A stretch of 64,000 nt of DNA. Origin: Phoma sp. XZ068. Lineage: Eukaryota; Ascomycota; Dothideomycetes; Pleosporales; Didymellaceae. Where the stretch lies: assembly GCA_004835665.1 (NCBI GenBank), contig RBKR01000003.1, positions 62,001 to 126,000 on the forward strand. The letters run 5' to 3'. Shown here one piece after another: positions 10,517 to 21,715 of this stretch (position 1 is its first letter; each line of letters starts with the position of its first letter). The position numbers and the translations under genes were made by a program. Below the pieces are notes generated by a model. It saw nothing but the letters and a program-made list of their open reading frames with translations, did no database searches and was not told where the DNA came from.

Positions 10517-12204
10517 ACTGGTAATGGGGCACTGGTGTATTGGGATAGATATTGTTTGCGACTATGCACTGCGAGACAAGAACCATAGACCTTAAGTACT
10601 TCTCACGGACAGCTAGCTGTTCCAGGCCCTATCCGGACTGAGCCCAATAGAATTCATCACGAAGGGCAAGTCATACAAGATCCAAGTTCTCTGGAACATG
10701 TGAGGTTCTCGTTCGCCTCATCGCAGCGATTGTGGGGTGATCTTGAGGTACAAGCGCGTCGACTATCGAAATCGTCGGCTACGGGGAGAACAATTTTCAT
10801 TCATGATTGGCCTCTTCTGCGTACCTGACACCAAGTTGAAGCTTGACTGAAGAATTTATGAGCGCAGGCGCGACGCGTCCTCTGCATCCGGGCGCAATGA
10901 AGCGATGGGAGGCAGGACGAATTCGTACTGTTCAATGATCAACTAGGTTAGATCTATGCCAGAACGGGCGAGAACCTCATTCAGTTTGTGCAATACGGCA
11001 AGTGCTATCGATTTGCTTTGATACGAGTGCGCACAGCACAACACGCTTGCGAGCCTCAAATCCTGCAGCTGCTTCGCTGATCGAGTGCGGGGTGGGTCAT
11101 TACCAACCAAAATGCGCACTATTAATGCTGTAGTGCCTGTCTAACTATCAGACCGAACCACAGTTCGGCTACTGGATCAGTTCATTATTGGGCCTAGCCT
11201 GCCGATTTGAGTGGGTTAGCTCTATAAAACCACAAGATGCGAAAACAAAGGTACCTCATCCGACACGTGGGGAAAACGATCCAGGAATGGTGCAGTGTGT
11301 AGAAATTTGCGAGTACCTAGGTATACAATTTAGTGCGTAGACGTGTTCTCTGTCAGGCTGCAAGCTTCCATGCGAACCTGGTCGCCCAGCGGCCTTGGAA
11401 CGCTACGATATACGAGCAACGAAAACGAGGCGATCGGGCACCATTCTAGATGTGCTGTTTAAGGTTTTACTTCAGGCCTCCATATTTTACTCCCGACCAA
11501 GAGGCCTCGTAAGTTGCGCTGAGACTGAAGAGTTGGGAAACTGCCGTTGCTGGCGAGGCTCGCTGCAGTTCCACGGCTTGGTTCAAGGCCACGTTGTATG
11601 GTACCATGGGTCGTATGGCGGAGATGCTCCGGTGGCTGTGCGTGTGGCTAGTGATGCAAAGTGGCTCGACAACAAAATCACTCAAATAATTTCGGCACCA
11701 ACACTTCGACGCGAGGAGTGGCTGAAAGGCGAGAAGATGTACGTTTGTATACTGCGGACTTGCGGCTTTGACCACAAAGGATTGGTGTTCATAACATGTG
11801 GTCGCCCATTCACCTGCATGTGGCGAATGACGTCCATTACTTTTCGCGTATCTGGTTTTCGGTGCTTGCGCATGCCTGGTTATCGAACAATAGAAAAGCA
11901 AAGGGAAGAGAACAAGCTCATTAGAGCACGGCGCGGAAAGTTCTAGCTCTCAACCAACGCTCCCGAGGTCGTTAGGCAAGGGATTATGACAAGGCGAATG
12001 CTATCATTGACGCACAGTACAAGGCACTACCTGCAATGACAACCACAAAGGGATTATGTACGTTAGTGTGATAGGGAAGCCCCCCAAATCTCGGTCTACG
12101 ATGTGAGCACTGATGAGTTCAGCTGAAGGTAAGATACCTATCATGCCGTAAAGGACTTCCACGTATTTTCGTGCCATGCCCAACTTCTAGTATGCCCTAA
12201 TTGC
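10517..12204. other. Intergenic, no gene supported
   Basis: About 1.7 kb. A 183-codon plus frame (11395-11946) overlaps a 144-codon minus frame (11467-11901). Neither has a recognisable domain or signal, so I do not call either. Confidence 0.4.
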
Positions 12205-13725
12205 TCAAAGTACCTGAATCACAACGCGGTCATACCGCGTCAGACGCAAATGGCCATCATCAGTTGCCTGCACGATGATTGAAATAGTTTGCCCCCTTTT
12301 CGCATCCCCAGGCACTTGCAAAGTCGCGCTGTTCCTGCTAGCGCTGGTAATCTCGATACTTCCCTGGTACGTTCCTTCCTCCAAGTACTGCCACCACGAT
12401 AGAGTAACCTCATCCCCATCTGGGTCGCTTACAGAGGCAGGAAACACCAAGACTGCTCCGGCACGCGCCTTTACCGTACTACCCCCAACAATCTTGACCA
12501 CAGGCGCATGATTGCCCTCGCTGTACTCAGGCGTAAGCGCCCACTGCATACGCGCGGCAAAATCGTTTTGCACCGCAGCAACCCAGCGATCAGTGGTCCA
12601 ATTTTCTACCTCACTCCCATTCGCAGCCTTCTCCTTGTCGACTAGAACCCACAAATTGGGGTTCGTACTGTTCTGCTTCCTGCGACCGCCCCAGCCACCT
12701 AGATTCGCGTTGCTTGGATCTTGCAGGCCTGTTGTCAAGAGGGGATTGAAGACAACATTATCGCCTTCGGACAGAAAGTCGTACTTCTCCATAGGCTTGC
12801 ACCACCCACCTGGTGCTTTTGCTGGGTCTCCGAAGATATCGAGTTGGTCACCACCGCCGAATGTTGTCTGGCCGTCAAGCCAGGAGCGATACAAGCTACC
12901 GAGCGGTCCAGTCTGAATGTTCGCCTTGATCCATGCGCCCTTGTAGTAGACGTTATTATCCGGTAGTCCACGAACATTGCCCTGGCCCTTGTTGCAGTTG
13001 AAACCCCACGTGTCGTATGCAGCTGATAGCTCTTCGACACGCAATGCAGGCCAATTAGGTGCGATATACTCTGCGTAGGTATTGTCCTGAAACCCGCTGG
13101 CTAGAATGACGACTTTGCGCGAGATGTGCGCTTTGGTGCGGTTCCACTGGCGCGATGAGGAGTACTGGTCTTCGAGGGACTTCAGTGCGCGCGCGATGGT
13201 GTTGGTACCGCCCCAAGCCTGTAGGTATAGTGTGCGTGTATCATTGTCAAGAATGAGCTTCTTGATCAAGTTCGAGCCGTCTGTATCCTTTGCCATCTCG
13301 CCGTCAAAGTCCACATTCCCGACCTTCGTTATCGTGAGTAGGTGTTCAGGGGTTGGATACGTCGGGTCGTGTTGACGGAGGTTTGGATACACTTCTGCGT
13401 ATGCTTTGAGCAGGTGGTCTTCGATAGTTGTGGTGCCAGTCGGGCGCCATGACGTCTGAGAGGTGTTGTATTCGCGGTCTGGAAGAAAGAATTTAGTGCC
13501 CTTGCCATCTCCTTCCCAATGGAATTTGCTGGACGTGTAGATGAGTCCTTGGTTCTCGAGGTCGTTGGCATATAATATGTATCGCACCAGCGAGGCTAGA
13601 TCATCAGACTCCATGTCCGTGGTGACGACCGTACGAATTTTGCCTGACCTGATGGGTGCATGGCTGGATGCGGTAGGCAGAGCGGAGGCCAGCAGGCCGC
13701 CGGCCAACAATTGATGAAGGCGCAT
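12205..13725 (-). CDS. Secreted DUF1593 protein (nucleoside-hydrolase-like fold) with C-terminal Ig-like domain
   Basis: A single exon of 506 residues. I use the ATG at 13725 because it gives a signal peptide (MRLHQLLAGGLLASALPTAS). The catalytic-looking N-terminal domain matches DUF1593: RTVVTTDMESDDLASLVRYIL carries the acidic cluster that binds calcium in the related nucleoside-hydrolase fold. It is followed by SSKFHWEGDGKG, LYLQAWGGTNTIARAL and GFNCNKGQGNVRG. The last ~90 residues (VKARAGAVLVFPASVSDPDGDEVTLSWWQY) look like an Ig/cadherin-type beta sandwich common at the end of these proteins. Several N-x-S/T sites fit a secreted glycoprotein. Members are often annotated as cellulose-binding, but the true substrate is not established. 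Length is normal and no damage is seen. Confidence 0.85.
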   Translation of the reverse strand: MRLHQLLAGGLLASALPTASSHAPIRSGKIRTVVTTDMESDDLASLVRYILYANDLENQGLIYTSSKFHWEGDGKGTKFFLPDREYNTSQTSWRPTGTTTIEDHLLKAYAEVYPNLRQHDPTYPTPEHLLTITKVGNVDFDGEMAKDTDGSNLIKKLILDNDTRTLYLQAWGGTNTIARALKSLEDQYSSSRQWNRTKAHISRKVVILASGFQDNTYAEYIAPNWPALRVEELSAAYDTWGFNCNKGQGNVRGLPDNNVYYKGAWIKANIQTGPLGSLYRSWLDGQTTFGGGDQLDIFGDPAKAPGGWCKPMEKYDFLSEGDNVVFNPLLTTGLQDPSNANLGGWGGRRKQNSTNPNLWVLVDKEKAANGSEVENWTTDRWVAAVQNDFAARMQWALTPEYSEGNHAPVVKIVGGSTVKARAGAVLVFPASVSDPDGDEVTLSWWQYLEEGTYQGSIEITSASRNSATLQVPGDAKRGQTISIIVQATDDGHLRLTRYDRVVIQVL

Positions 13726-16700
13726 GTTGCTTCGTTTAGACACTTAACTGCACCAACTTTCTGGCAGACCAGTTCGTTGTTATACGACTTTTGTTCGCCC
13801 GTGGAGGCGCTTGTGTGACGTGAAATTGGCAACCATGGTGGTGGTTAATTGTCCAAGTCGGGACTGGTACAAACAAACGATATCAATCGACGACGTTCGG
13901 CAGATGTATTTTGTGTAGATGCGGGGATCGCTCGTGGTAATTTGATTCCGAATGTGGGGAAACTGGGGAAACTTGCCGTTATGACGATGCACACTTGACT
14001 CGTAGCGCAAGCTAGTGGGAGCCGCCTCGAAAAGGAAAATATAGGCACTCCAACTCCGATGGGAAGGGTTGCGTTTACTTTCACGACTTCTCTTCACATC
14101 AGAGGAAAGCATCTTGCTCGCCGGTCTTCCTAATCCAATACCTTGATACATGTGTGCGACGGGGCCTATCATACTCACGCATTCAAGATCGACAATGATC
14201 GGCTGAGCCTGGGCACACAAATCGCACTCGAATTTATAAAATCCTCAAATCATCTGTGCCTACACAAGGCATGACAGAATCTTGCCAACTCGTTTCCCAG
14301 GGCCGGATCAGTATCGCTCAGCTCAGGAACCACAGGGAGCAGGCCTTCCTCTCATGTCGGCTTCATTCTTTGTAGCGTTGAAAGCATGGCCATGCACCAT
14401 AACCAACAGCGTCGCCAAACCTCCTCTGCAGACTACAGAGGATCTTGGGAAAAATGATCAGGTTTGACTAAACCATGCTGATGAATCTTGAAAGTCTCTG
14501 CGATGTTCGCTCGTATTGTAGCAGTCCTCACACTCACGCGATCAAATAAATCTGACCTATCGATCTCGGCAGCGGAGTTATGTATTTTGACTCGGCTGGG
14601 AACATTGGGATCAAACCCATCAAGTGTCACCAGAACACCTACTCGGAGTCTCTCGCAAGTTACCAGCTAAGAATATGTTGTTTGTGAATGCACACTAGCG
14701 CTGCCGGGAGACGCCAAATAACGCCCAGGATAGTCGGTGAGAACAACATATTCCCTCAATAACTGGTTTCTGCCTTCACATACGGGATGAGAATGATACA
14801 ACACCACTCACTCAGAGTTTATTGAAAGCTCTATACCAAAATGCAAGTGTACTGAGACCCACATATATCGGCTTAAGGCGCCTCTTAATGGAGCTACAAG
14901 GTGTAGATTTGCAGGCACGGCTAGTGGCTATCAACGTCGGAGCAGCGTAAATCTTGCTGCGATTCACTGGTTGATGCTTGTGTGTTAGCACACTAAGAGA
15001 AGGCAGGAACTGGCCGTCTTGGCGACATAATTCCGCACAGAGTAAAATAAAACAACTATAGAGTTTATTTATAGCAGCATCAACGGGCAATGCAAGGCTG
15101 CCGACCTCCGAACAATCGGCCCGTTTCTACTAAGGCCGTGGAACTGAGCTGAAGCGTGGGGCAAATAGAGTGGACCGTCGAACATCTCCAGGGTCGGTCC
15201 AGGTCTCCTCGGATGGCAATGATCCTGCGTTCCGAATGCACAGTCCGTATGCACCGTATGGAATAGCTTGGGTGGGCTGTGGGTCCGGGTGTAACTTCAC
15301 ACACAAGCCGGTATAGATATACGCACGCGTGCTCATGGAACTGCAGGTTCCTCTTGTCCCGTTGTTCTTGGTTATGCAAGAATGGCCTCTTTCCTGCGCA
15401 CTGTCGGTATGCAACGTTCCCAACATTTCACACTGGAAGCAAAGAGCAGGCCCCAGCGTCAATGCAAACTTTGGACGGTCTCGCCAGACATGGGATGCAA
15501 TTTACAGGTATTCTCGAGGATTTGGACATGTCTGAAATATTGCGCTTGCGGCTAGTCGCTGGCAGTGAGAATACTAGTCCTAGAAGTCACAATCTTCCAC
15601 GTTCTACCTAGAAGGCACCAAGTCATCTCGCCTCGCCCTTGACATAAACAGGATGCCTTTATGCACAGGCAAATACTTGTCCCAGGGAACTATGTTATAA
15701 CCACGCGTAAATCATCAAATCTGCTAATCGCAAAGCAAGCAGTCCATATTGCACAACTAAGCCATTTAGAGACATGCAGTTCTTATCCCAACATGAACTT
15801 TATCCTTCCTGAGGGACACCGATGAGCATCGGTCGATGATAAAGGCGACCAGGTTGGACAGCATGCTGTACTACTACCGCTAATCCTCGGAGCATGTCTG
15901 ACAAATATACGGAGGGAGGATTTCTCGGATACTTCTTGCAGCATGGCACCACTCATACCCCTCTCTACAGACGCATTCACATGCAAAACTACTGCAACTC
16001 TCATAGCCGGTAAATCATGCCTAGATATCCAGTGCATACAAATTCGCACATGACGCTACGCCACACCCACCAACATAACAATCACACATAGCAGCCACAC
16101 ATTTGACGTCAAAATAAAGCCGCAACGTGGGCGGCCTAATCTCACCCATCATCCGCGCACTCGTACAACCCCTCACGTAGCGCAATCCCTCGATTTACCT
16201 CGCCCCCAAAAACCTTTAAAGTCGCTTCTGAAATCGTGCGTTCAAGGTCTCAGTTCTCTGGGTGATGAACACGCAGGCTGGTTCAATCTTCGTTGCTAGA
16301 ACAGCTGTGAAGTTTGTAAATGTACGACCACACTCGTATAATTATGCTACGGTTGTACGGTACGGTAGTGGCGTGAAGCTCTTCTCAGCACCACGCCTTG
16401 CAATCCCTTATCATTCATCATCATTCATTCTCCATTCTATTCTCAATCGCAACGTCATTGTCATGATCGTCGTCGTCCTCCACCGTAAGCACTACCGTAT
16501 CTATGCAGCGGTACGGCGCGGTTCACGCTACGCACGGCACGGCGCGCCCGGGCGGAGCACTGCACTAATCAGGCACACGCCGAGCGCCATGAGGCTGATG
16601 CAGTTGTCAACGAGGCTGATGCGTTCTTACGGTGGTGCGGATGCAGCCGCCTGGAGTGGGGGGTGTTCCTTTGATGTGTTTTGTCAGTGTGTTTGGTTGG

Positions 16701-17423
16701 ATGCGCGAGGCTGTGGTTTTGATGGTGGGAGTGGTAGTGTGGCGTGGTAGGAATGGTAAGTATTCTGAGCACAGAGCAAAGGGGAGGTGTACGGTTGTTT
16801 ATAAGAGTGCGAGGTTTGTTAGGCTGTGTTGTGTAGTGTAGTTTAATGATATCCATCTCGTACAGAATTATTATTTCATTCTTATTCCTGACCTTCGTGT
16901 TGACTGAGTTCCTACTGCACCGCGTGCGAATGCACCTCGATCTACGCATTTTCAATTTCGTTTCCACCTCATTCACCCTCGAAACACAGCAGGTTTTGGT
17001 CAACTTCAAGATGCTGCACACCTACCTCACCATTTTCACCATCTTCACCCTCACCTTCGGCGCACCCACCGCCCCATCTACCCCTTCCCCCCAACCTCCC
17101 CACATCAAACTCTCACCCTGCTAGTCGGGCAAATGCTGTCCCTCTCGCACGCACCGCTGTATATCTAGAGCGTGCAAATCACCGGCATTACCGCGGGAGG
17201 GTCGCTGTCTTTACTACCTGTGGGTGTTGCGCGGGATGACGGGAGAGTTGTTTGTAGGATCCGTGTAGACGGGGGACGTGGTGTTTCGGTTCAACGACGG
17301 AGGGGTGTTGGTTGCTGAGGGGAGAGTGGGCAGGGTTACGAGGGTGGGGTGTGGGGTGTGGGATTGGGGGGGAGGCTGCTTCATAGCTCCAGCATTGCGA
17401 GGTTGTCGTATTGAGGTCCGGAG
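13726..17423. other. Long intergenic region
   Basis: About 3.7 kb without a supported gene. Frames at 13780-14220, 15279-15611 and 16262-16750 overlap counter-frames and show no domains. From about 16640 to 17380 the plus strand is strongly strand-biased (G/T-rich runs, then C-rich, then G-rich), which looks like low-complexity DNA. Confidence 0.45.
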
Positions 17424-18341
17424 TCAGGTTTTTAGGGTTTTCATCAGCCGCTCGACGATTTCGATGCCCATTTGTTCTTCTGCGGAGGGGGTGTGGTCCT
17501 GAGGGTCTTTGTCTTTGTCTTTTTCGGTGCTAGTGAAGCCGGAGGTTGACATGATTTGCTCCATCATGCGGATTCCCTTCAGCTCCTGCAGCGGGGGGAT
17601 GTTGTTCAGCGCTTCTGGGTCGACTTTCGTAAAGTCGACGCCACCAGTAGGCTTCACGGCGTCTTTGACTTCCAGCACGCGCTCTGGGGTGACGACAAAG
17701 TCGCACTGCACCTCGCCGTTCTTGTCGGGCGTGATGGCATCGACGCCGTACTGCGCCTCGTCGACGACCTGGCACTCGTGGGCAACAGCGACGACGGGTG
17801 TGGCGGCGTCAAGCACCTTCAGATCCTGCAGCAGCGCCCACTGCACCTCGAACAGCGCCGAGCCCTCCCACACGACGACGCCGCGCGCGTTGAAGACCAG
17901 CCCGCCCAGCGCACACAAGTCGATCTGGACGCCGTCGTCGCGCAGCTGCGCGAGCTCCATCTTGCGCCCGAGCCCGGGCTTCTCCATGCCATCCAGGCTC
18001 GCTGCGAGCTCTAGCTTCCCCTCCCCAATGCTCTTCGGGTCCAGCAGCACAAACCCGCGCCGCAGCCTGTACGTGCCGACGAGCACCCTCTTCCCGTCCC
18101 TCAGCGCGCGACCCCGCAGCCCCTCGAGGCTGTTGTCGCTGGTAACGAGTATCGTCTTGGCATCTTTGTAGCACGCCAGCTCCGCAACACGCGCTGCGGC
18201 GTCGGCCGACCCGTTGAAGTCGGGCGTGCAGCTGAGAAAGTCGTAGTGGAAGCGCGAGTCTGGCAGCGCGTGGCGGACCAGCTGCTGGTACACGGCGGCC
18301 CAGAGCAGCTTGGGCGGCGAGTCGGGCGTGGGCACCGTCAT
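17424..18341 (-). CDS. 5-formyltetrahydrofolate cyclo-ligase family protein
   Basis: A single exon of 305 residues. The family converts 5-formyl-THF to 5,10-methenyl-THF with ATP, in the cytosol, and has a NagB/RpiA/CoA-transferase-like alpha/beta fold. Matching stretches are ADAAARVAELACYKDAKTIL near residues 45-65, LRGRALRDGKRVLVGTYRLRRGFVLLDP near 75-105 and the core LCALGGLVFNARGVVVWEG near 140-160. The closing stretch of the fold has VAVAHECQVV and VVTPERVLEV. The last ~60 residues are charged and probably disordered. This is the MTHFS-domain-like branch rather than the short classical enzyme, so the exact activity is uncertain. The coding DNA is very GC-rich, giving long counter-frames. 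Confidence 0.8.
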   Translation of the reverse strand: MTVPTPDSPPKLLWAAVYQQLVRHALPDSRFHYDFLSCTPDFNGSADAAARVAELACYKDAKTILVTSDNSLEGLRGRALRDGKRVLVGTYRLRRGFVLLDPKSIGEGKLELAASLDGMEKPGLGRKMELAQLRDDGVQIDLCALGGLVFNARGVVVWEGSALFEVQWALLQDLKVLDAATPVVAVAHECQVVDEAQYGVDAITPDKNGEVQCDFVVTPERVLEVKDAVKPTGGVDFTKVDPEALNNIPPLQELKGIRMMEQIMSTSGFTSTEKDKDKDPQDHTPSAEEQMGIEIVERLMKTLKT

Positions 18342-18786
18342 GACGGCGATTCGAGTGAGGCGGATGTCAGTCAGAGTCGGGAGTGCGCCGCGGATCCCTT
18401 ATACTGCGGCTGCCATGGTGGTGGTGGGTGCACGAGACGCGCCCCGCTGCGGGGGACACGAGGTGTGGCGGCTTGGTTTCTGTGCGACTGCAGCCCTTCT
18501 ACTGTACATGTCTTGTATACAAACGCTGTCTTTCTTCCTCCAAGACTCCGGACTTCAAAGTGCCTCGTCGCCAGCCTTGCCGTGATGCTGCTTTTCCGTC
18601 ACTCCCGCGGGAGCGCCTGCGTCATTGCCGTCTTTTCCGGCCCACGTGAGGTTGATAGGGCGCACGTTCATAAGCACTTGCATGGTGAGGTTATACCCGC
18701 CATATAGCCGCGCACTATTCATGTCCGGCGGTGTGCTTTTGATGTTATTTAAACATGGCAGCTAGCCGTGCGAAACATACAGCACC
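18342..18786. promoter_or_regulatory. Shared divergent promoter region
   Basis: 445 bp between the divergent starts of the cyclo-ligase-like gene and the SLC10A7-like transporter. A TATTTAAA-type box lies at about 18746, roughly 35-40 nt before the transporter ATG. No other element is recognised. Confidence 0.35.
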
Positions 18787-20109
18787 ATGGCGACTGCTTC
18801 AGAGACCTCGTCCAAGGACGGCATTCACCCCCTCGACCCTGACGATGAGATTGTCACTACAAGAGATAAGATAAATGCAAAAGAGCTAGAGAATGGCATC
18901 AACTCGAAAGCGCTGGGAAACAACACGGCCTCAAAAGACGGAGAAAACAACACACAAAACACACCACCACCTACACCGACCCCACCCACCCAGCAATCCC
19001 CCTCCAAGCTCAAAAAACTCACAACCTGGCTCCTCTGGTTCCTAAAAGACCAATGGTTCCTCCTCGCCATGTCCCTCATAATCCTCCTCTCCTCCCAAAT
19101 CCAAGTCCCCGGCCCCCAACAACGCACAAAACGAACAGTAATAACCTACCTCTCCGTCTCGATAATATTCTTCATAAACGGCTGCACCCTCCCCACCCGG
19201 CTGCTGCTAGAAAACTACAAACGGTGGAACCTCCATTTCTTCGTACAGATGCAATGCTACCTCGTCTGCAGCGCCGCCACATTCGGCATCGTTAGTCTCT
19301 GCGCTACGAATCCCAATTTCATGGATGCATGGCTACTTATTGGGTTTCTCTTCGTAGGCAGCGCGCCCACGACGATGAGTTCGAATGTTGTCATGACGAG
19401 GCAGGCGCATGGGAATACGGCGCTGACGGTTGTGCAGAGCGTGATTGGCCAGTTTTTGTGTCCCTTCCTTAGTCCGATTATTGTGCAGATGTATCTTTCT
19501 TCGGGCGCGTGGTATAGTGCTGTTTTGCAGAAGGGGAGTGGGTATGGGGAGATTTATAGACGCGTGTTTATGCAGTTGGGATTGAGTTTGTTTGTGCCGA
19601 TGGCGGTGGGGCAGGTGGTGCAGTATTTTTTCCCGAGGGCGTGTAAGAAGGTCTTTGAGGAGTGGCGGATGATGAAGTTGAGTTCGGTGGCGTTGTTGAC
19701 GCTTGTGTGGCAGACGTTTGATCAGGCGTTTCAGAGCAGGGCGTTTGAGAGCGTGAAGAAGAGCAACATCATCTTCATTGTGTTTATTTGCGTGGCGCTG
19801 TATTTCATCTGGACGGCGCTGTGCTTTACGGCGAGTATTATTTGGTTGCCGAAGAAGGACGTTATTGCGTGCTGTTATTGCTGTCCGGCGAAGGCGCTGG
19901 CTATGGTCGTCCCGCTGACGAGCGTCATGTATATCAACATCAGCCCGGTGGAGCAGTCGAAGCTGCAGATTCCTGCAATCATCTTCCAGGCGTTGCAGGT
20001 CGGCATTGGGGGGTTGATGACGATAGCGTTCCGGCGGTGGATCCGGGCAGAGGAGGAGAAGGAAGAACAAGATAAGAAGCAGAATACGGACGCGCAGCAA
20101 GAAAATTAG
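18787..20109 (+). CDS. SLC10A7/RCH1-like membrane transporter (bile-acid:Na+ symporter fold)
   Basis: A single exon of 440 residues. The first ~75 residues are polar with a proline/threonine-rich stretch. After that come about ten hydrophobic segments, starting with WLLWFLKDQWFLLAMSLIIL. Family landmarks include SIIFFINGCTLPTRLLL, GFLFVGSAPTTMSSNVVMT and CCPAKALAMVVPLTSVMY, the last two being the broken-helix crossover regions of the fold. Fungal members (RCH1 in yeasts) sit in the plasma membrane and limit calcium entry. That role is known for relatives and only inferred here. The tail is acidic and lysine-rich. No introns are needed and no damage is seen. Confidence 0.88.
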   Translation: MATASETSSKDGIHPLDPDDEIVTTRDKINAKELENGINSKALGNNTASKDGENNTQNTPPPTPTPPTQQSPSKLKKLTTWLLWFLKDQWFLLAMSLIILLSSQIQVPGPQQRTKRTVITYLSVSIIFFINGCTLPTRLLLENYKRWNLHFFVQMQCYLVCSAATFGIVSLCATNPNFMDAWLLIGFLFVGSAPTTMSSNVVMTRQAHGNTALTVVQSVIGQFLCPFLSPIIVQMYLSSGAWYSAVLQKGSGYGEIYRRVFMQLGLSLFVPMAVGQVVQYFFPRACKKVFEEWRMMKLSSVALLTLVWQTFDQAFQSRAFESVKKSNIIFIVFICVALYFIWTALCFTASIIWLPKKDVIACCYCCPAKALAMVVPLTSVMYINISPVEQSKLQIPAIIFQALQVGIGGLMTIAFRRWIRAEEEKEEQDKKQNTDAQQEN

Positions 20110-20175
20110 ATGACCATGTACATTACTGTAAATGTATAATCTCCACTCAGCTATCATCCATCCCAACATCTGTCC

Positions 20176-21339
20176 TCAATACGGAATGTCGATAACACCC
20201 ACGCTCACGTAATTGTCCGCACCACCCTGCATATGCCCGCCACTAGCAAGCATCAACTTCTTCTGCCCGTTGTTGTTGATGATTTCCAACGTCCTCGAAT
20301 GCGCACTATCCTGGTCGATATCCACCCGTCTCCACCCATCTGCCCTCGCATCATCATCGTTGACGTACACAGCCTTGTTCTGCGCACCATTCATGATAAT
20401 AACGCCAGACCCGTCGTCACGATCAGACCGCTCCGTCCAGATCACATACGGCGCGGAGCCAGGATTCTCCCCGGTGTTGGCGATAATCTTAGTACCCTGG
20501 ACGGAGTCGAACTCGAGAGGGGAGGAGGCGACCTTGTAGTAACCAGGGCACCCGGCGTCTGGCGAGCCGCAGAGCTCGTAGGTCATGATCCACTTGCCCG
20601 TAGACTTGATGTGTGCCACGGTTGTCATGCCAGGCCGGTACTCGTAAGTGGGGTATGTCACGTCGTTGACTGGTTCAGACCAGTCCTTCAAATTGGTCGT
20701 TGTGATATGCGCAAGCTTCTGGGCGTATTTTTCATCGCGCTGGTCCGAGAAGTGCAGAACGAGCTTGCCATCGTGCATGAGGAAGAATGGCTCCCACACT
20801 GCTTTGTCGCCGTTTGTGACGGTCTCAGGCCCTGGGGCGTGCACGGCATGGCTAGCAAAGGCCCAAGTCTTGCCCTTGTCGGAGCTTGCATAGATGTCGA
20901 GCCATGCCTCAGCAAGGTCCTTACGAACGGACATGCCACCCAAAATGACAGTACCTGCCGGATAGTCGCCTACTGCTTCTGGAAGGACGAAGAAATGCGG
21001 CTGATAGCGATTTCCCCAGCCATTCACCTGGTCCTCAACCTGGGAGAAGTTGGACCACGTCGCTCCGCCATCTTCCGATCGGTAGATAGGAAATGGTAGC
21101 AGTGGGGGCTCCGGTGAGTAGTCTTCCCAGCTCAGGAGATGCGAACCATCAGGAAGCTGGACGGTGCGGGCGTAGATGGTACCCCATGACTCGTGACCGG
21201 GCAGAGGACGGAACACGACGTTGTTGGTGAAGTCGCTGAAAGGCTCGGGTGCTTGCGCTGCTCTTGGAATGGCAGTCGCGAGAGTGCTGTGGAAGAGCTG
21301 CGAGCCCACCAGGGTCGATACAGCTGAAGTGAATTTCAT
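20176..21339 (-). CDS. Secreted GH93-like exo-alpha-1,5-arabinanase (sialidase-type beta-propeller)
   Basis: A single exon of 387 residues starting with a signal peptide (MKFTSAVSTLVGSQLF), so extracellular. The body shows BNR/Asp-box type repeats: IYRSEDGGATWSNFSQV and IYASSDKGKTWAFAS. It also has conserved acidic positions in SWEDYSPEPP, VWEPFFLMHDGKLVLHFSD and WIMTYELCG. This order fits glycoside hydrolase family 93, which releases arabinobiose from linear arabinan, a pectin side chain. The neighbouring regulator, GH35 enzyme and sugar transporter agree with a pectin/arabinogalactan role. Catalytic glutamates are inferred from the pattern, not checked by alignment. Length is normal and no damage is seen. 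The alternative would be another sialidase-fold hydrolase. Confidence 0.8.
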   Translation of the reverse strand: MKFTSAVSTLVGSQLFHSTLATAIPRAAQAPEPFSDFTNNVVFRPLPGHESWGTIYARTVQLPDGSHLLSWEDYSPEPPLLPFPIYRSEDGGATWSNFSQVEDQVNGWGNRYQPHFFVLPEAVGDYPAGTVILGGMSVRKDLAEAWLDIYASSDKGKTWAFASHAVHAPGPETVTNGDKAVWEPFFLMHDGKLVLHFSDQRDEKYAQKLAHITTTNLKDWSEPVNDVTYPTYEYRPGMTTVAHIKSTGKWIMTYELCGSPDAGCPGYYKVASSPLEFDSVQGTKIIANTGENPGSAPYVIWTERSDRDDGSGVIIMNGAQNKAVYVNDDDARADGWRRVDIDQDSAHSRTLEIINNNGQKKLMLASGGHMQGGADNYVSVGVIDIPY

Positions 21340-21715
21340 GGTGGCTTATGAGGGAGTATGTGCCAGATGCAGATACTTGCTGATGTGACCTCCTTTCGAC
21401 GACGATACCTCCACTTATATTCGAGTGATCCAGGTCCGTGATTGCGTTCTGCGTGCTCTTTTCCTTTCTTGATGGCTCAAGTCACTCGTATCTTACAGGG
21501 CCGGGATTGAGCCACGCGGATTGGTCGTAAAGCCGGATGATCGACATTCTTGGCTAGCAATACGCAAGTTACCTGGGGCGGCTGATCGCTCGTTAATAGC
21601 CCACTCTGGGGGTTTGCGGGGAAGCAATGAGCTTTCCCCACATTGTGCAGTGGTAGCGCTCGTGGTCACCCAGTCTGTATGCCGAGCGCAGCTGTCGGCG
21701 TAATGTCCGTCGGGA
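21340..21715. other. Intergenic between GH93-like gene and regulator
   Basis: 376 bp. It holds the GH93-like promoter (minus strand) and the end of the regulator gene. No clear CGG palindrome like those near 25.9 kb was found here. Confidence 0.35.

Noticed and set aside
11395..11946. 183-codon plus-strand frame
   Set aside because: No domain or plausible start context, and a 144-codon frame opposes it; likely chance opening.
13780..14220. 146-codon minus-strand frame upstream of the DUF1593 gene
   Set aside because: No recognisable motif; lies in the expected promoter/leader of the neighbouring gene.
16262..16750. 162-codon plus-strand frame in the long gap
   Set aside because: Low-complexity, strand-biased composition and no domain.
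17011..17124. 37-residue peptide with signal-like start (MLHTYLTIFTIFTLTFGAP)
   Set aside because: Hydrophobic start then proline-rich end, but very short and in low-complexity DNA; not enough to call a gene.
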